64,000 bases of DNA from an uncultured Oscillospiraceae bacterium (GTDB lineage Bacteria; Bacillota; Clostridia; Oscillospirales; Oscillospiraceae): assembly GCA_910583885.1 (NCBI GenBank), contig CAJUAC010000006.1, positions 18,903 to 82,902 of the forward strand. The letters are read 5' to 3'. The notes beneath the pieces were generated by a model that searched no databases, had not been told where the DNA came from, and was given only the letters and a program-made list of their open reading frames with translations. Both the position numbers and the translations under genes were made by a program. Every line of letters starts with the position of its first letter. The first letter of the stretch is position 1. Below are positions 25,367 through 32,900 of the stretch, piece after piece.

Positions 25367-25653
25367 GCTTACGCGGGCCCTGTCACGCTGTGATGGCCGC
25401 GAGGTACTGCGATGATGCGGGAGATTGCGGTGAAAGCCGGTAACTTCCGCGGAGTATGTCCGATAATCGGGCGGCTGAGAAGGTCTTTTCCGCAGCGTAG
25501 ATCGCTGCGCCATGGACAAGTACCGGCCTTTTTGCGCCGGTATTTTCTATGAGTTGGAATGATACGCATGGATATGTGGGAAGAACTTTTCTCGCCGTAC
25601 AGAGTAAGGGACGACTTGACGCTACTTTGTACAACATTATGGAGGAACTAGCA
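25367..25653 (+). promoter_or_regulatory. Long S10 operon leader with candidate attenuator
   Basis: About 290 nt of untranslated leader without a credible ORF. At 25521-25546 a stem TACCGGC / GCCGGTA with an 8-nt loop is followed by TTTTC, as in an intrinsic terminator. Upstream there are GC-rich pairing segments. This could be an attenuator for ribosomal protein autoregulation; the ligand is unknown and no known leader class was recognised. Confidence 0.5.
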
Positions 25654-25962
25654 ATGGCAAAAGAAACGATCCGCATCCGCCTGAAGGCTTACGACCACCA
25701 GGTCATCGACCAGTCCGCTTATAAGATCGTCGAGACCGCCAAGCGCACCGGCGCTTCCGTCTCCGGCCCCATCCCCCTGCCCACCAAGAAGGAGGTTGTC
25801 ACCATCCTCCGCGCCGTCCATAAGTATAAGGACAGCCGTGAGCAGTTTGAGCGCCGCACCCACAAGCGCCTGATCGACATCAGCAATTCCAGCCCCAAGA
25901 CCGTGGAGGCCCTGATGAGCCTGGAGCTGCCTGCGGGTGTGGAGATCGAGATCAAGTTGTAA
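25654..25962 (+). CDS. rpsJ: 30S ribosomal protein S10
   Basis: First gene of the S10 operon; 102 residues, the usual length. The protein (ETIRIRLKAYDHQVIDQSA, VSGPIPLPTKKEVVTILR, FERRTHKRLIDI) is unmistakable S10/NusE, which also takes part in antitermination. The start ATG 25654 follows GGAGG; the reading frame is open further upstream, but that sequence is leader. Confidence 0.98.
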   Translation: MAKETIRIRLKAYDHQVIDQSAYKIVETAKRTGASVSGPIPLPTKKEVVTILRAVHKYKDSREQFERRTHKRLIDISNSSPKTVEALMSLELPAGVEIEIKL

Positions 25963-26004
25963 GGGACGGAAGCCTCGCCTGGCATACCCAAAGCGGTGTT
26001 TGAA

Positions 26005-26043
26005 GGTTCTTTTTGATTCTTTTTCTTCCAAGAAAAAGAATGG
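26005..26043 (+). repeat. Dispersed hairpin repeat, copy 5 (between rpsJ and rplC)
   Basis: A TTCTTTTTG box then stem ATTCTTTTTCTT (26016-26027) and AAGAAAAAGAAT (26030-26041), then GG. It sits inside the ribosomal operon, in a 231-bp gap unusual for this gene pair. Confidence 0.8.
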
Positions 26044-26193
26044 ATACCGTTGCAGATGTATGCCGCATCAATTTGTTACCCATCAGCCCGCCGGCTTGCG
26101 TGAGGCGGGCGGGGTCATGTCGCCGCGGCGCGGGAGCCCAATGCCCGCTGAGCCGCGCCGACCAATAACCTTTTATATGAAGGAGAACTACCA

Positions 26194-26916
26194 ATGGAGA
26201 AAGCGATTATCGGAAAGAAAGTCGGCATGAGCCAGATTTTCGACACCGACGGCAAGGTGATCCCGGTCACTGTCATTGAGGCCGGCCCCTGCGTCGTGGT
26301 GCAGAAGAAGACTGTCGAGAAGGACGGCTACGAGGCGGTTCAGCTGGGCTATGAGGATGTGCCCGAGCGCAAGCTGACCAAGCCTGAGAAGGGCCATCTG
26401 GACAAAGCCGGCGTCTCCCCCAAGAAGCACCTGAAGGAGTTCAAGCTGGCGAAGGGCGCTGAGATGAACGTAGGCGATATCGTGAAGGCCGACACCTTCG
26501 CTGCCGGCGACCACGTGGATGTCACCGGCATCAGCAAGGGCCACGGCTACGCCGGCGTTGTCAAGCGCCACGGCGCCCACACCCTCAAGGCCACCCACGG
26601 CACCGGCCCTGTGGCCCGCCACGCCGGTTCCATGGGCTCCGGCACCGACCCCAGCCGCATTTTCAAGGGCAAGATCGGCGCCGGCCACATGGGTGTGGAC
26701 CAGGTGACTGTGATGAACCTGGATGTGGTGAAGGTCGACCCTGAGCTGAATATGATCGTTGTGCGCGGCGCGATCCCCGGCCCCAAGGGCGGCCTGGTGA
26801 CGATCCGCTCCACCGCCAAGACCATTGTTGTCAAGAAGGGCGACGCCGGTATCAGCGCCAACCCGCAGAAGGCTTCCGCGCGTGTCAACCCGCAGAAGGC
26901 CTCCGCAAGACGTTAA
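26194..26916 (+). CDS. rplC: 50S ribosomal protein L3 with repeated C-terminal tail
   Basis: L3 binds 23S rRNA near the peptidyl transferase centre. The core is standard (IGKKVGMSQIFDTDGK, HGAHTLKATHGTGPVARHAGSMGSGTDPSRIFKGK). At 240 residues it is about 30 longer than usual. The last 18 residues are two copies of NPQKASAR-V/R encoded by a 27-bp tandem repeat (26860-26886 and 26887-26913, nearly identical). AAGGAG precedes the ATG. Confidence 0.97.
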   Translation: MEKAIIGKKVGMSQIFDTDGKVIPVTVIEAGPCVVVQKKTVEKDGYEAVQLGYEDVPERKLTKPEKGHLDKAGVSPKKHLKEFKLAKGAEMNVGDIVKADTFAAGDHVDVTGISKGHGYAGVVKRHGAHTLKATHGTGPVARHAGSMGSGTDPSRIFKGKIGAGHMGVDQVTVMNLDVVKVDPELNMIVVRGAIPGPKGGLVTIRSTAKTIVVKKGDAGISANPQKASARVNPQKASARR

Positions 26917-26937
26917 GGGAAAGGAGCGTGCTGAGAA

Positions 26938-27555
26938 ATGACGAAAGTTTTGAATATGGCCGGCAGCCAGGTCGGCGAGGTGGAGCTCAACCCCGCCATC
27001 TTTGGCATCGAGCCCAATATGCATGTTGTGCATGAAGTGGTCAAAAACCACCTGGCCAACTGCCGGCAGGGCACCCAGAGTGCCCTCACCCGCGCCGAGG
27101 TTTCCGGCGGCGGCAAGAAGCCCTGGCGTCAGAAGGGGACCGGCCACGCCCGGCAGGGCAGCACCCGCGCCCCCCAGTGGACCCACGGCGGCATCGTGTT
27201 CGCCCCCAAGCCCCGCAGCTACAGCTACGTGCTCAACAAGAAGGTAAAGCGCCTGGCGCTCAAGAGCGTCCTGTCCGCCAAGGCGGCCGGGGAGAATGTC
27301 ATCGTGGTGGATTCCATCACCATGGACACCATCAAGACCAAGGCCTTCAAGGGCTTCCTGGACGCCGTGAAGTGCGACGGCAAGGCCGTTGTCATCACCC
27401 CCGAGGTCAATACCAATGTGGTCAAGAGCGCACGCAACATCCCCGGCGTGCTGACCACCACCGCGCGGATGCTGAGCGTATATGACCTGGTGAACGCCAA
27501 GTACCTGGTCATCGACCAGGCTGCGCTCGCCACTATCGAGGAGGTGTACGCATAA
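26938..27555 (+). CDS. rplD: 50S ribosomal protein L4
   Basis: Assembly protein whose loop lines the exit tunnel; 205 residues. The tunnel loop is complete: RAEVSGGGKKPWRQKGTGHARQGSTRAPQW near residues 56-85. GGAAAGGAG lies before the ATG. It overlaps rplW by one base (TAATG). Confidence 0.98.
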   Translation: MTKVLNMAGSQVGEVELNPAIFGIEPNMHVVHEVVKNHLANCRQGTQSALTRAEVSGGGKKPWRQKGTGHARQGSTRAPQWTHGGIVFAPKPRSYSYVLNKKVKRLALKSVLSAKAAGENVIVVDSITMDTIKTKAFKGFLDAVKCDGKAVVITPEVNTNVVKSARNIPGVLTTTARMLSVYDLVNAKYLVIDQAALATIEEVYA

Positions 27556-27848
27556 TGACCGCTTATGATGTCATCATTCGCCCCATCATCACCGAGCGCT
27601 CCATGTCCGGCGCCGCTGATAAGAAATACGTGTTCGAGGTCGCCACGTCCGCCGGCAAGATCGAGGTCAAGAAGGCTGTGGAGGAGATCTTCGGCGTCAA
27701 GGTCGCCAAGGTCAACACCATGAACGTCCCCGGCAAGGCCAAGCGCATGGGCGCTGGCCGTCCCGGCCGCACCAAGGACTGGAAAAAGGCCATCGTGCAG
27801 CTGACCGAGGATTCCAAGACCATCGAGCTCTTCGAGGGTATGGTGTAA
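27555..27848 (+). CDS. rplW: 50S ribosomal protein L23
   Basis: Tunnel-exit protein that docks SRP and trigger factor. 97 residues with DVIIRPIITERSM at the N-terminus, the signature of bacterial L23, and VNTMNVPGKAKRMG in the loop. It begins in the rplD stop codon, so translation is coupled. Confidence 0.98.
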   Translation: MTAYDVIIRPIITERSMSGAADKKYVFEVATSAGKIEVKKAVEEIFGVKVAKVNTMNVPGKAKRMGAGRPGRTKDWKKAIVQLTEDSKTIELFEGMV

Positions 27849-27862
27849 GGAGGAAGTGAACC

Positions 27863-28699
27863 ATGTCTATTAAAACATTCAAGCCGACCACCCCGTCCCG
27901 CCGGCACATGACGGTCTCCGGCTTCGACGGCGTGGACAAGAAGGCCAAGCCCGAGCCCAGCCTTACCGAGGTCCTCAAGAAGAAGGCCGGCCGCAACAGC
28001 TACGGCCGCATCACCGTCCGCCACCGCGGCGGCGGCAATAAGCGCAAGTACCGCATTATCGACTTCAAGCGGGACAAGGAGGATATGTCCGCCACCGTCC
28101 TGCGCCTGGAGTACGACCCCAACCGCAGCGCCAACATCGCCCTGGTGGAGTACGAGGATGGCGAGCGCCGCTATATCCTGGCCCCTGTGGGCTTGGCTGC
28201 CGGTGACAAGGTGGTCTCCTCCGCCCAGGCTGATATCAAGCCCGGCAACGCCCTGCCCCTGGAGAAGATCCCTGTTGGTACGGTGATCCACAACATCGAG
28301 CTCCACCCCGGCAAGGGCGGCCAGCTGGTCCGTTCCGCCGGTGTCTCCGCCCAGCTGATGGCCAAGGAGGGCACTGACGCCCAGATCCGTATGCCCTCCG
28401 GCGAGGTGCGCATCGTGCGCCTGAACTGCAAGGCCACCATCGGCCAGGTGGGCAATATTGACCACGAGAACATCCAGATCGGCAAGGCCGGCCGCAAGCG
28501 CAACATGGGCTGGCGCCCCACCGTGCGCGGCTCCGTCATGAACCCCTGCGACCACCCCCACGGCGGCGGCGAGGGCAAGAGCCCTGTGGGCCGTCCCGGC
28601 CCTGTGACCCCCTGGGGCAAGCCCGCCCTGGGCTACAAAACCCGCAAGGCGAAGAACCCCACTGACAAGTTCATCGTCAAGCGCAGAAACGTGAAGTAA
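27863..28699 (+). CDS. rplB: 50S ribosomal protein L2
   Basis: Core 23S rRNA-binding protein, 278 residues, standard. RNSYGRITVRHRGGGNKRKYR near residue 45 and the PTVRGSVMNPCDHPHGGGEGK stretch near residue 220 (conserved His region at the peptidyl transferase site) are intact. TAAGGAGG precedes the ATG. Confidence 0.99.
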   Translation: MSIKTFKPTTPSRRHMTVSGFDGVDKKAKPEPSLTEVLKKKAGRNSYGRITVRHRGGGNKRKYRIIDFKRDKEDMSATVLRLEYDPNRSANIALVEYEDGERRYILAPVGLAAGDKVVSSAQADIKPGNALPLEKIPVGTVIHNIELHPGKGGQLVRSAGVSAQLMAKEGTDAQIRMPSGEVRIVRLNCKATIGQVGNIDHENIQIGKAGRKRNMGWRPTVRGSVMNPCDHPHGGGEGKSPVGRPGPVTPWGKPALGYKTRKAKNPTDKFIVKRRNVK

Positions 28700-28712
28700 G
28701 GAGGCAGGAGAT

Positions 28713-28976
28713 ATGAGCAGATCAGTCAAAAAAGGCCCGTATGTTGCCCCGGAGCTTCTCAAGCGGGTCGAGGAAATGAACAACTCCGGCAAGAAGGCGG
28801 TCTTGAAGACCTGGAGCCGCAGCTCCACCATTTTCCCCGCCTTTGTCGGCCACACCATCGCCGTCCACGACGGCCGCAAGCATGTGCCCGTCTACATCCA
28901 GGAGGATATGGTCGGCCACAAGCTGGGCGAATTCGCCCCCACCCGTACCTTCCGCGGCCACGCCAAGGGCAAATAA
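28713..28976 (+). CDS. rpsS: 30S ribosomal protein S19
   Basis: Head protein of the small subunit, 87 residues. SRSVKKGPYVAPELL and TIAVHDGRKHVPVYI with GEFAPTRTFRGHAK at the end are diagnostic. It follows rplB by 13 bp with its own GGAGG. Confidence 0.98.
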   Translation: MSRSVKKGPYVAPELLKRVEEMNNSGKKAVLKTWSRSSTIFPAFVGHTIAVHDGRKHVPVYIQEDMVGHKLGEFAPTRTFRGHAKGK

Positions 28977-28997
28977 TGAAGGAGGATGCAGAATAAA

Positions 28998-29333
28998 ATG
29001 GAAGCAAAAGCCTATTTGAAATATCTCCGCATCGCTCCCCGCAAGGTGCAGATCGTCGCCGATCTGATCCGCGGCAAGGATGTGAACACCGCTATGGCCA
29101 TCCTCATGCAGACCCCCAAGGCTGCCTCTGAGCCCATGATCAAGCTCCTCAAGAGCGCCGTGGCCAACGCGGAAAACAACTACAACATGGATGTCGAGAG
29201 CCTCTACGTGTCCCAGGTCTTCGCCGCCCCCGGCCCCATCCTCAAGAGAGTGATGCCCCGGGCCCAGGGCCGCGCCTACCGGATCAACAAGAGGACGTCT
29301 CACGTGACCCTGGCGGTCGCGGAGAAGGCATAA
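28998..29333 (+). CDS. rplV: 50S ribosomal protein L22
   Basis: Tunnel-lining protein, 111 residues. EAKAYLKYLRIAPRKVQIVADLIRGK and the beta-hairpin tip region LKRVMPRAQGRAYRINKRTSH (macrolide contact) are intact. GGAGG (28981-28985) directly abuts ATG 28986, so ATG 28998 with 12-bp spacing is the more likely start. Confidence 0.96.
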   Translation: MEAKAYLKYLRIAPRKVQIVADLIRGKDVNTAMAILMQTPKAASEPMIKLLKSAVANAENNYNMDVESLYVSQVFAAPGPILKRVMPRAQGRAYRINKRTSHVTLAVAEKA

Positions 29334-29348
29334 GGGAGGAGACAGTTT

Positions 29349-30197
29349 ATGGGACAGAAAGTTAATCCCCACGGGATGCGCGTGGGCGTCATCAAGGACT
29401 GGGATTCCCGTTGGTATGCCAGCAGCGAGAAGGTGGGCGATCTGCTTGTCGAGGACAAGAAGATCCGCGACTACCTGAAGAAGAAGCTGTTTTTGGCCCA
29501 GGTCCCCAAGATCGAGATCGAGCGCAGCAATGGCGGCGTGACCATCTTCCTGCACTGCGCACGCCCCGGCATGGTCATCGGCAAGGAGGGCAAGGACATT
29601 GAGGCCACCCGCCAGGAGGTCTCCAAGCTCATCGGCAAGAACGTCAAGCTCAACATCGTTGAGGTCCGTTCCCCCGACATGAACGCCCAGCTGGTGGCGG
29701 AGAACATTGCCCAGCAGCTGGAGAAGCGGATCTCCCACCGCCGCGCCATGAAGAACGCCATGGGCCGCGCCATGCGCGCCGGCGCCAAGGGCATCAAGTG
29801 CTGCTGCTCCGGCCGCCTGGGCGGCCGCGAGATCGCCGGCGTGGAGCATTACCACGAGGGCACCATCCCCCTGCAGACCATCCGTGCCGACATCGAGTAC
29901 GGCTTCGCGGAGGCTGCTACCACCTTTGGCCGCATCGGCGTGAAGGTGTGGATCTACAAGGGCGAGGTCCTCAGCCAGACCCTGCGCACCACCCCCCGCA
30001 CCATGGATACCTCCAAGCCCTACGAGGAGCGCCGTGAGCGCCGCCCCCGCCGGGACGGCGACCGCCGCGGAGGCTTTAACCGTGACAACCGCGGTGGTTT
30101 CAACCGCAGCAACGACAGCCGCGGCCCCCGCCGTGACGGCCAGGGGGGCTTCAACCGCGGTCCCCGCCCTGAGAAGAAAGAAGGAGGCGCTCAGTAA
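29349..30197 (+). CDS. rpsC: 30S ribosomal protein S3 with an Arg/Gly-rich C-terminal extension
   Basis: S3 forms the mRNA entry with S4 and S5. The KH domain (GMVIGKEGKDIEATRQEV) and the C-terminal S3 domain (GRLGGREIAGVEHYHEGTIPLQTIRADIEYG) are standard. The protein is 282 residues, about 60 beyond the core. The extra tail (30028-30195) is low-complexity: RR.RRDGDRRGGFNR, DNRGGFNRSNDSRG and similar units. It resembles RGG-type RNA-binding tails. The stop overlaps the rplP start by one base. Confidence 0.97.
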   Translation: MGQKVNPHGMRVGVIKDWDSRWYASSEKVGDLLVEDKKIRDYLKKKLFLAQVPKIEIERSNGGVTIFLHCARPGMVIGKEGKDIEATRQEVSKLIGKNVKLNIVEVRSPDMNAQLVAENIAQQLEKRISHRRAMKNAMGRAMRAGAKGIKCCCSGRLGGREIAGVEHYHEGTIPLQTIRADIEYGFAEAATTFGRIGVKVWIYKGEVLSQTLRTTPRTMDTSKPYEERRERRPRRDGDRRGGFNRDNRGGFNRSNDSRGPRRDGQGGFNRGPRPEKKEGGAQ

Positions 30198-30631
30198 TGC
30201 TTCTGCCTAAGAGAGTCAAATACCGCAGAGTCCATCGCGGCCGCCTCACCGGCAAGGCCATGAGGGGCAACACCATCACCTACGGTGATTTCGGCCTGGT
30301 GGCCACCGAGCCCGCGTGGATCACCAGCAACCAGATCGAGGCCGCCCGTATCGCCATGACCCGCTACACCAAGCGCGGCGGCCAGGTGTGGATCAAGATC
30401 TTCCCCGACAAGCCCATCACCGAAAAGCCCGCTGAGACCCGCATGGGCTCCGGTAAGGGTTCCCCCGAGTACTGGGTGGCCGTGGTCAAGCCCGGCCGCG
30501 TGATGTTCGAGATCGCCGGCGTGCCCGAGGAGACCGCCCGCGAGGCCCTGCGCCTGGCCAGCCACAAGCTGCCTATCAAGACAAAGATTGTCAAGCGCGA
30601 GGAGCCGGAAGCACAGGAAGTAGGTGAATAA
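30197..30631 (+). CDS. rplP: 50S ribosomal protein L16
   Basis: A-site region protein, 144 residues. LLPKRVKYRRVHRGRLTGKA at the N-terminus and RMGSGKGSPEYWVAVVKPGR (residues 81-100) are diagnostic. The latter region carries the Arg81-type site of oxygenase hydroxylation in other bacteria. Start overlaps rpsC by one base. Confidence 0.98.
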   Translation: MLLPKRVKYRRVHRGRLTGKAMRGNTITYGDFGLVATEPAWITSNQIEAARIAMTRYTKRGGQVWIKIFPDKPITEKPAETRMGSGKGSPEYWVAVVKPGRVMFEIAGVPEETAREALRLASHKLPIKTKIVKREEPEAQEVGE

Positions 30632-30632
30632 G

Positions 30633-30833
30633 ATGAAGGCAAGTGAAATCCGTAAGATGAGCGAGGCTGAGCTGAGCGAGAAGCTGGTGAGCCTGAAGAA
30701 AGACCTCTTCTTCCTGCGTATGCAGCACGCCACCAATCAGCTGGATAACCCCATCAAGATCGCTGAGGTCAAGCGTGACATTGCCCGAGTCAAGACCATT
30801 ATTCGCGAGCAGCAGACCGCTGCCGCCAAGTAA
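30633..30833 (+). CDS. rpmC: 50S ribosomal protein L29
   Basis: A 66-residue helical hairpin protein near the tunnel exit. KASEIRKMSEAELSEKL and LKKDLFFLRMQHATNQLDNP are typical. ATG 30633 was preferred over GTG 30624 because the family begins MKA.EIR and an AGGTGA site lies before it. Confidence 0.96.
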   Translation: MKASEIRKMSEAELSEKLVSLKKDLFFLRMQHATNQLDNPIKIAEVKRDIARVKTIIREQQTAAAK

Positions 30834-30852
30834 GAGAAGGAGGTAAATTGAA

Positions 30853-31116
30853 ATGAGTGAAGCGAGAATTTCCTCCCGTAAGACTAGGGTCGGCAAGGTT
30901 GTGTCCGACAAGATGGACAAGACCGTCGTCGTAGCGATCGAGGACCGTGTGGCCCATCCTCTGTACAAGAAGATTGTCGGCCGCACCTATAAGCTCAAGG
31001 CCCATGACGAGCAGAACACCTGCGGCGTGGGCGACAAGGTCAAGGTCATGGAGACCCGCCCCCTCAGCAAGGACAAGAGATGGCGCGTGGTCGAGATCAT
31101 TGAGAAGGCGAAGTAA
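30853..31116 (+). CDS. rpsQ: 30S ribosomal protein S17
   Basis: A primary 16S rRNA binder, 87 residues, OB fold. RKTRVGKVVSDKMDKTVVVAIE and the loop HPLYKKIVGRTYKLKAHDEQN are diagnostic. GAAGGAGG precedes the ATG. Confidence 0.98.
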   Translation: MSEARISSRKTRVGKVVSDKMDKTVVVAIEDRVAHPLYKKIVGRTYKLKAHDEQNTCGVGDKVKVMETRPLSKDKRWRVVEIIEKAK

Positions 31117-31128
31117 GGGGGTGCCGTT

Positions 31129-31497
31129 ATGATTCAACAGGAAAGTTTTCTGAAGGTCGCTGACAATACCGGCGCCAAGGAGATCAAGTGCATCCGTGTC
31201 CTGGGCGGATCAAAGCGCAAGTACGGCAACATCGGCGATGTCATTGTCGCCAGCGTGCGCAAGTCCACCCCCGGCGGCACGGTGAAGAAGGGCGAGGTCG
31301 TCAAGGCCGTCATCGTGCGCTCTGCCAAGGGCGTGCGCCGGGCAGATGGGACCTATGTCCGTTTTGACGATAACGCCGCTGTCCTCATCAAGGACGACCG
31401 GAACCCCAGAGGTACCCGTATCTTTGGGCCCGTTGCCCGTGAGCTGCGTGACAAGGATTACATGAAGATCCTCTCACTGGCTCCCGAGGTCGTGTAA
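31129..31497 (+). CDS. rplN: 50S ribosomal protein L14
   Basis: Intersubunit bridge protein, 122 residues, standard. MIQQESFLKVADNTGAKEI and GTRIFGPVARELRDKDYMKILSLAPEVV are the family ends. Twelve bases separate it from rpsQ. Confidence 0.99.
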   Translation: MIQQESFLKVADNTGAKEIKCIRVLGGSKRKYGNIGDVIVASVRKSTPGGTVKKGEVVKAVIVRSAKGVRRADGTYVRFDDNAAVLIKDDRNPRGTRIFGPVARELRDKDYMKILSLAPEVV

Positions 31498-31515
31498 GGA
31501 GGAGCAGAGAGAAAA

Positions 31516-31827
31516 ATGGCTATGAATGTGAAGAAGGGCGACACTGTCGTCGTCCTGTCCGGCAAGGACAAGGGCAAGAAGGGCAAGGTGCAGAGCACAA
31601 TGCCCTCCGAGGCCAAGGTGGTGGTAGAGGGTGTGAACCTGGTCACCTGCCACACCAAGCCCCGCCGCCAGGGGGAAGAGGGCGGCATTGTGCGCCGTGA
31701 GGCCGCGCTGTACGCCAGCAAGGTGCAGGTTGTCTGCCCCAAGTGCAGCAAGCCCACCCGTGTGGCCCACAAGGTTGAGGGCGGCAAGAAGACGCGTGTG
31801 TGCAAGCACTGCGGCGCCGAGCTTTAA
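31516..31827 (+). CDS. rplX: 50S ribosomal protein L24
   Basis: Assembly initiator of the large subunit, 103 residues. A KOW motif near the start (VKKGDTVVVLSGKDKGKKGKV) and a C-terminal four-Cys zinc ribbon (VCPKCSKPTRVAHKVEGGKK, then CKHCG) are visible. Confidence 0.97.
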   Translation: MAMNVKKGDTVVVLSGKDKGKKGKVQSTMPSEAKVVVEGVNLVTCHTKPRRQGEEGGIVRREAALYASKVQVVCPKCSKPTRVAHKVEGGKKTRVCKHCGAEL

Positions 31828-31848
31828 AGAAAGGGGTAGGAAGGAATT

Positions 31849-32388
31849 ATGCCGAATCTCAAGACAAAGTACACCGAAGAGGCCGCTCCTGCTCTGATGA
31901 AGAAGTTCGAGTACAAGAGCGTCATGCAGATCCCCAAGATCGACAAGGTCGTGGTCAACGTCGGCTGCGGCGAGGCCCGGGACAACGCCAAGGTCCTGGA
32001 GGCTGTGGTGCGGGATCTGACCGCCATCACCGGCCAGAAGGCGATTATTACCATTGCGAAGAAGAGCGTGGCCAACTTCAAGGTCCGCGAGGGGATGCCC
32101 GTGGGCGCAAAGGTGACGCTGCGCGCAGACAAGATGTGGGAGTTTTTGGATCGCCTGTTCAATGTGGCCCTGCCCCGCGTGCGCGACTTCCACGGCATCA
32201 ACCCCAATTCCTTTGATGGCCGCGGCAACTACGCCCTGGGCATCAAGGAGCAGCTGATCTTCCCTGAGATCGAGTACGACAAGATCGACAAGATCCGCGG
32301 CATGGATATCATCATCTGCACAACCGCCAAGACCGACGAGGAAGCCAAGGCTCTGCTGGAGCTTGTGGGCGCCCCCTTCGAGCGCTGA
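31849..32388 (+). CDS. rplE: 50S ribosomal protein L5
   Basis: 5S rRNA-binding protein, 179 residues. NVGCGEARDN, ITGQKAIITIAKKSVANFKVREGMPVG and GRGNYALGIKEQLIFPEI are diagnostic. GGTAGGAAGG precedes the ATG. Confidence 0.99.
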   Translation: MPNLKTKYTEEAAPALMKKFEYKSVMQIPKIDKVVVNVGCGEARDNAKVLEAVVRDLTAITGQKAIITIAKKSVANFKVREGMPVGAKVTLRADKMWEFLDRLFNVALPRVRDFHGINPNSFDGRGNYALGIKEQLIFPEIEYDKIDKIRGMDIIICTTAKTDEEAKALLELVGAPFER

Positions 32389-32404
32389 TAGGGAGGGTTA
32401 AAAA

Positions 32405-32590
32405 ATGGCAAAAAAGTCTATGATTCTAAAGCAGCAGGCTGAGCCCAAGTTCTCCAGCCGCAAGTACAACCGCTGCAAGATCTGCGGCCGCCCCCACGCC
32501 TATCTGCGCAACTACGGCGTGTGCCGTATCTGCTTCAGGGAGCTGGCCTACAAGGGCGAGATCCCCGGCGTGCGCAAGGCATCCTGGTAA
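32405..32590 (+). CDS. rpsZ: 30S ribosomal protein S14, zinc type
   Basis: A 61-residue C+ type S14 with the zinc ribbon CKICGRPHAYLRNYGVCRIC. This is the form made when zinc is sufficient. It is the last gene before a 310-bp repeat-filled gap, after which the operon resumes with rpsH. Confidence 0.98.
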   Translation: MAKKSMILKQQAEPKFSSRKYNRCKICGRPHAYLRNYGVCRICFRELAYKGEIPGVRKASW

Positions 32591-32601
32591 GGACGCAGCA
32601 G

Positions 32602-32645
32602 CCATTCTTTTCTTTGTGAACAAAGAAAAGAATCAAAAGAAAAGC
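32602..32645 (-). repeat. Dispersed hairpin repeat, copy 6 (reverse orientation)
   Basis: Stem ATTCTTTTCTTTG (32604-32616) and CAAAGAAAAGAAT (32621-32633), followed by CAAAAGAA, the reverse complement of the family's TTCTTTTG box. Confidence 0.78.
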
Positions 32646-32715
32646 TTTCCCCAGCGAAATTCCGCTCCGCTTCTGGTCTGCTGCCAAGAAGCATCTGGGA
32701 AAAGCCCTGTTTCAA

Positions 32716-32752
32716 GTTCTTTTTGATACTTTTTCTTTCAAGAAAAAGTATG
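32716..32752 (+). repeat. Dispersed hairpin repeat, copy 7 (paired base change)
   Basis: Stem ATACTTTTTCTT (32726-32737) and AAGAAAAAGTAT (32740-32751). Compared with other copies, T to A on one arm is matched by A to T on the other, so pairing is kept. Confidence 0.78.
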
Positions 32753-32786
32753 TTTACCCAGTAAGTACCAATCAAGGATGGCGAAA

Positions 32787-32846
32787 GGTCGCCGCGAATT
32801 ACGCGGGGCAGGACCTAGGGCCCCGCTCCAAATTCGTGGCGATACC
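32787..32846 (+). other. Long two-stage hairpin upstream of rpsH
   Basis: GGTCGCCGCGAATT pairs with AATTCGTGGCGATACC (2-nt bulge, one mismatch or wobble). An inner stem GCGGGGC / GCCCCGC lies within. It is transcribed with the spc operon. S8 regulates this operon in Escherichia coli, but no S8 site could be recognised here. Confidence 0.5.
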
Positions 32847-32900
32847 TCGCTGCCTGAACAGCCTCTGGCTGTAACTTCAAATGAGGAGGAACTATAGACC

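Larger units (their letters stand above)
32591..32900. other. 310-bp structured insertion inside the spc operon
   Basis: The gap between rpsZ and rpsH is normally short. Here it carries two dispersed hairpin repeats in opposite orientation (32602-32645 and 32716-32752), a further inverted pair between them (CTTTCCCCAG / CTGGGAAAAG) and a long hairpin at 32787-32846. No ORF is credible. It ends with the rpsH ribosome site GAGGAGG. Confidence 0.7.

Noticed and set aside
28986..28997. Upstream ATG start for rplV
   Set aside because: The ribosome site GGAGG abuts it with no spacing; ATG 28998 is preferred.
32246..32900. Frameshift or lost gene between rpsZ and rpsH
   Set aside because: Gene order is complete and the gap contains only hairpins and repeats.
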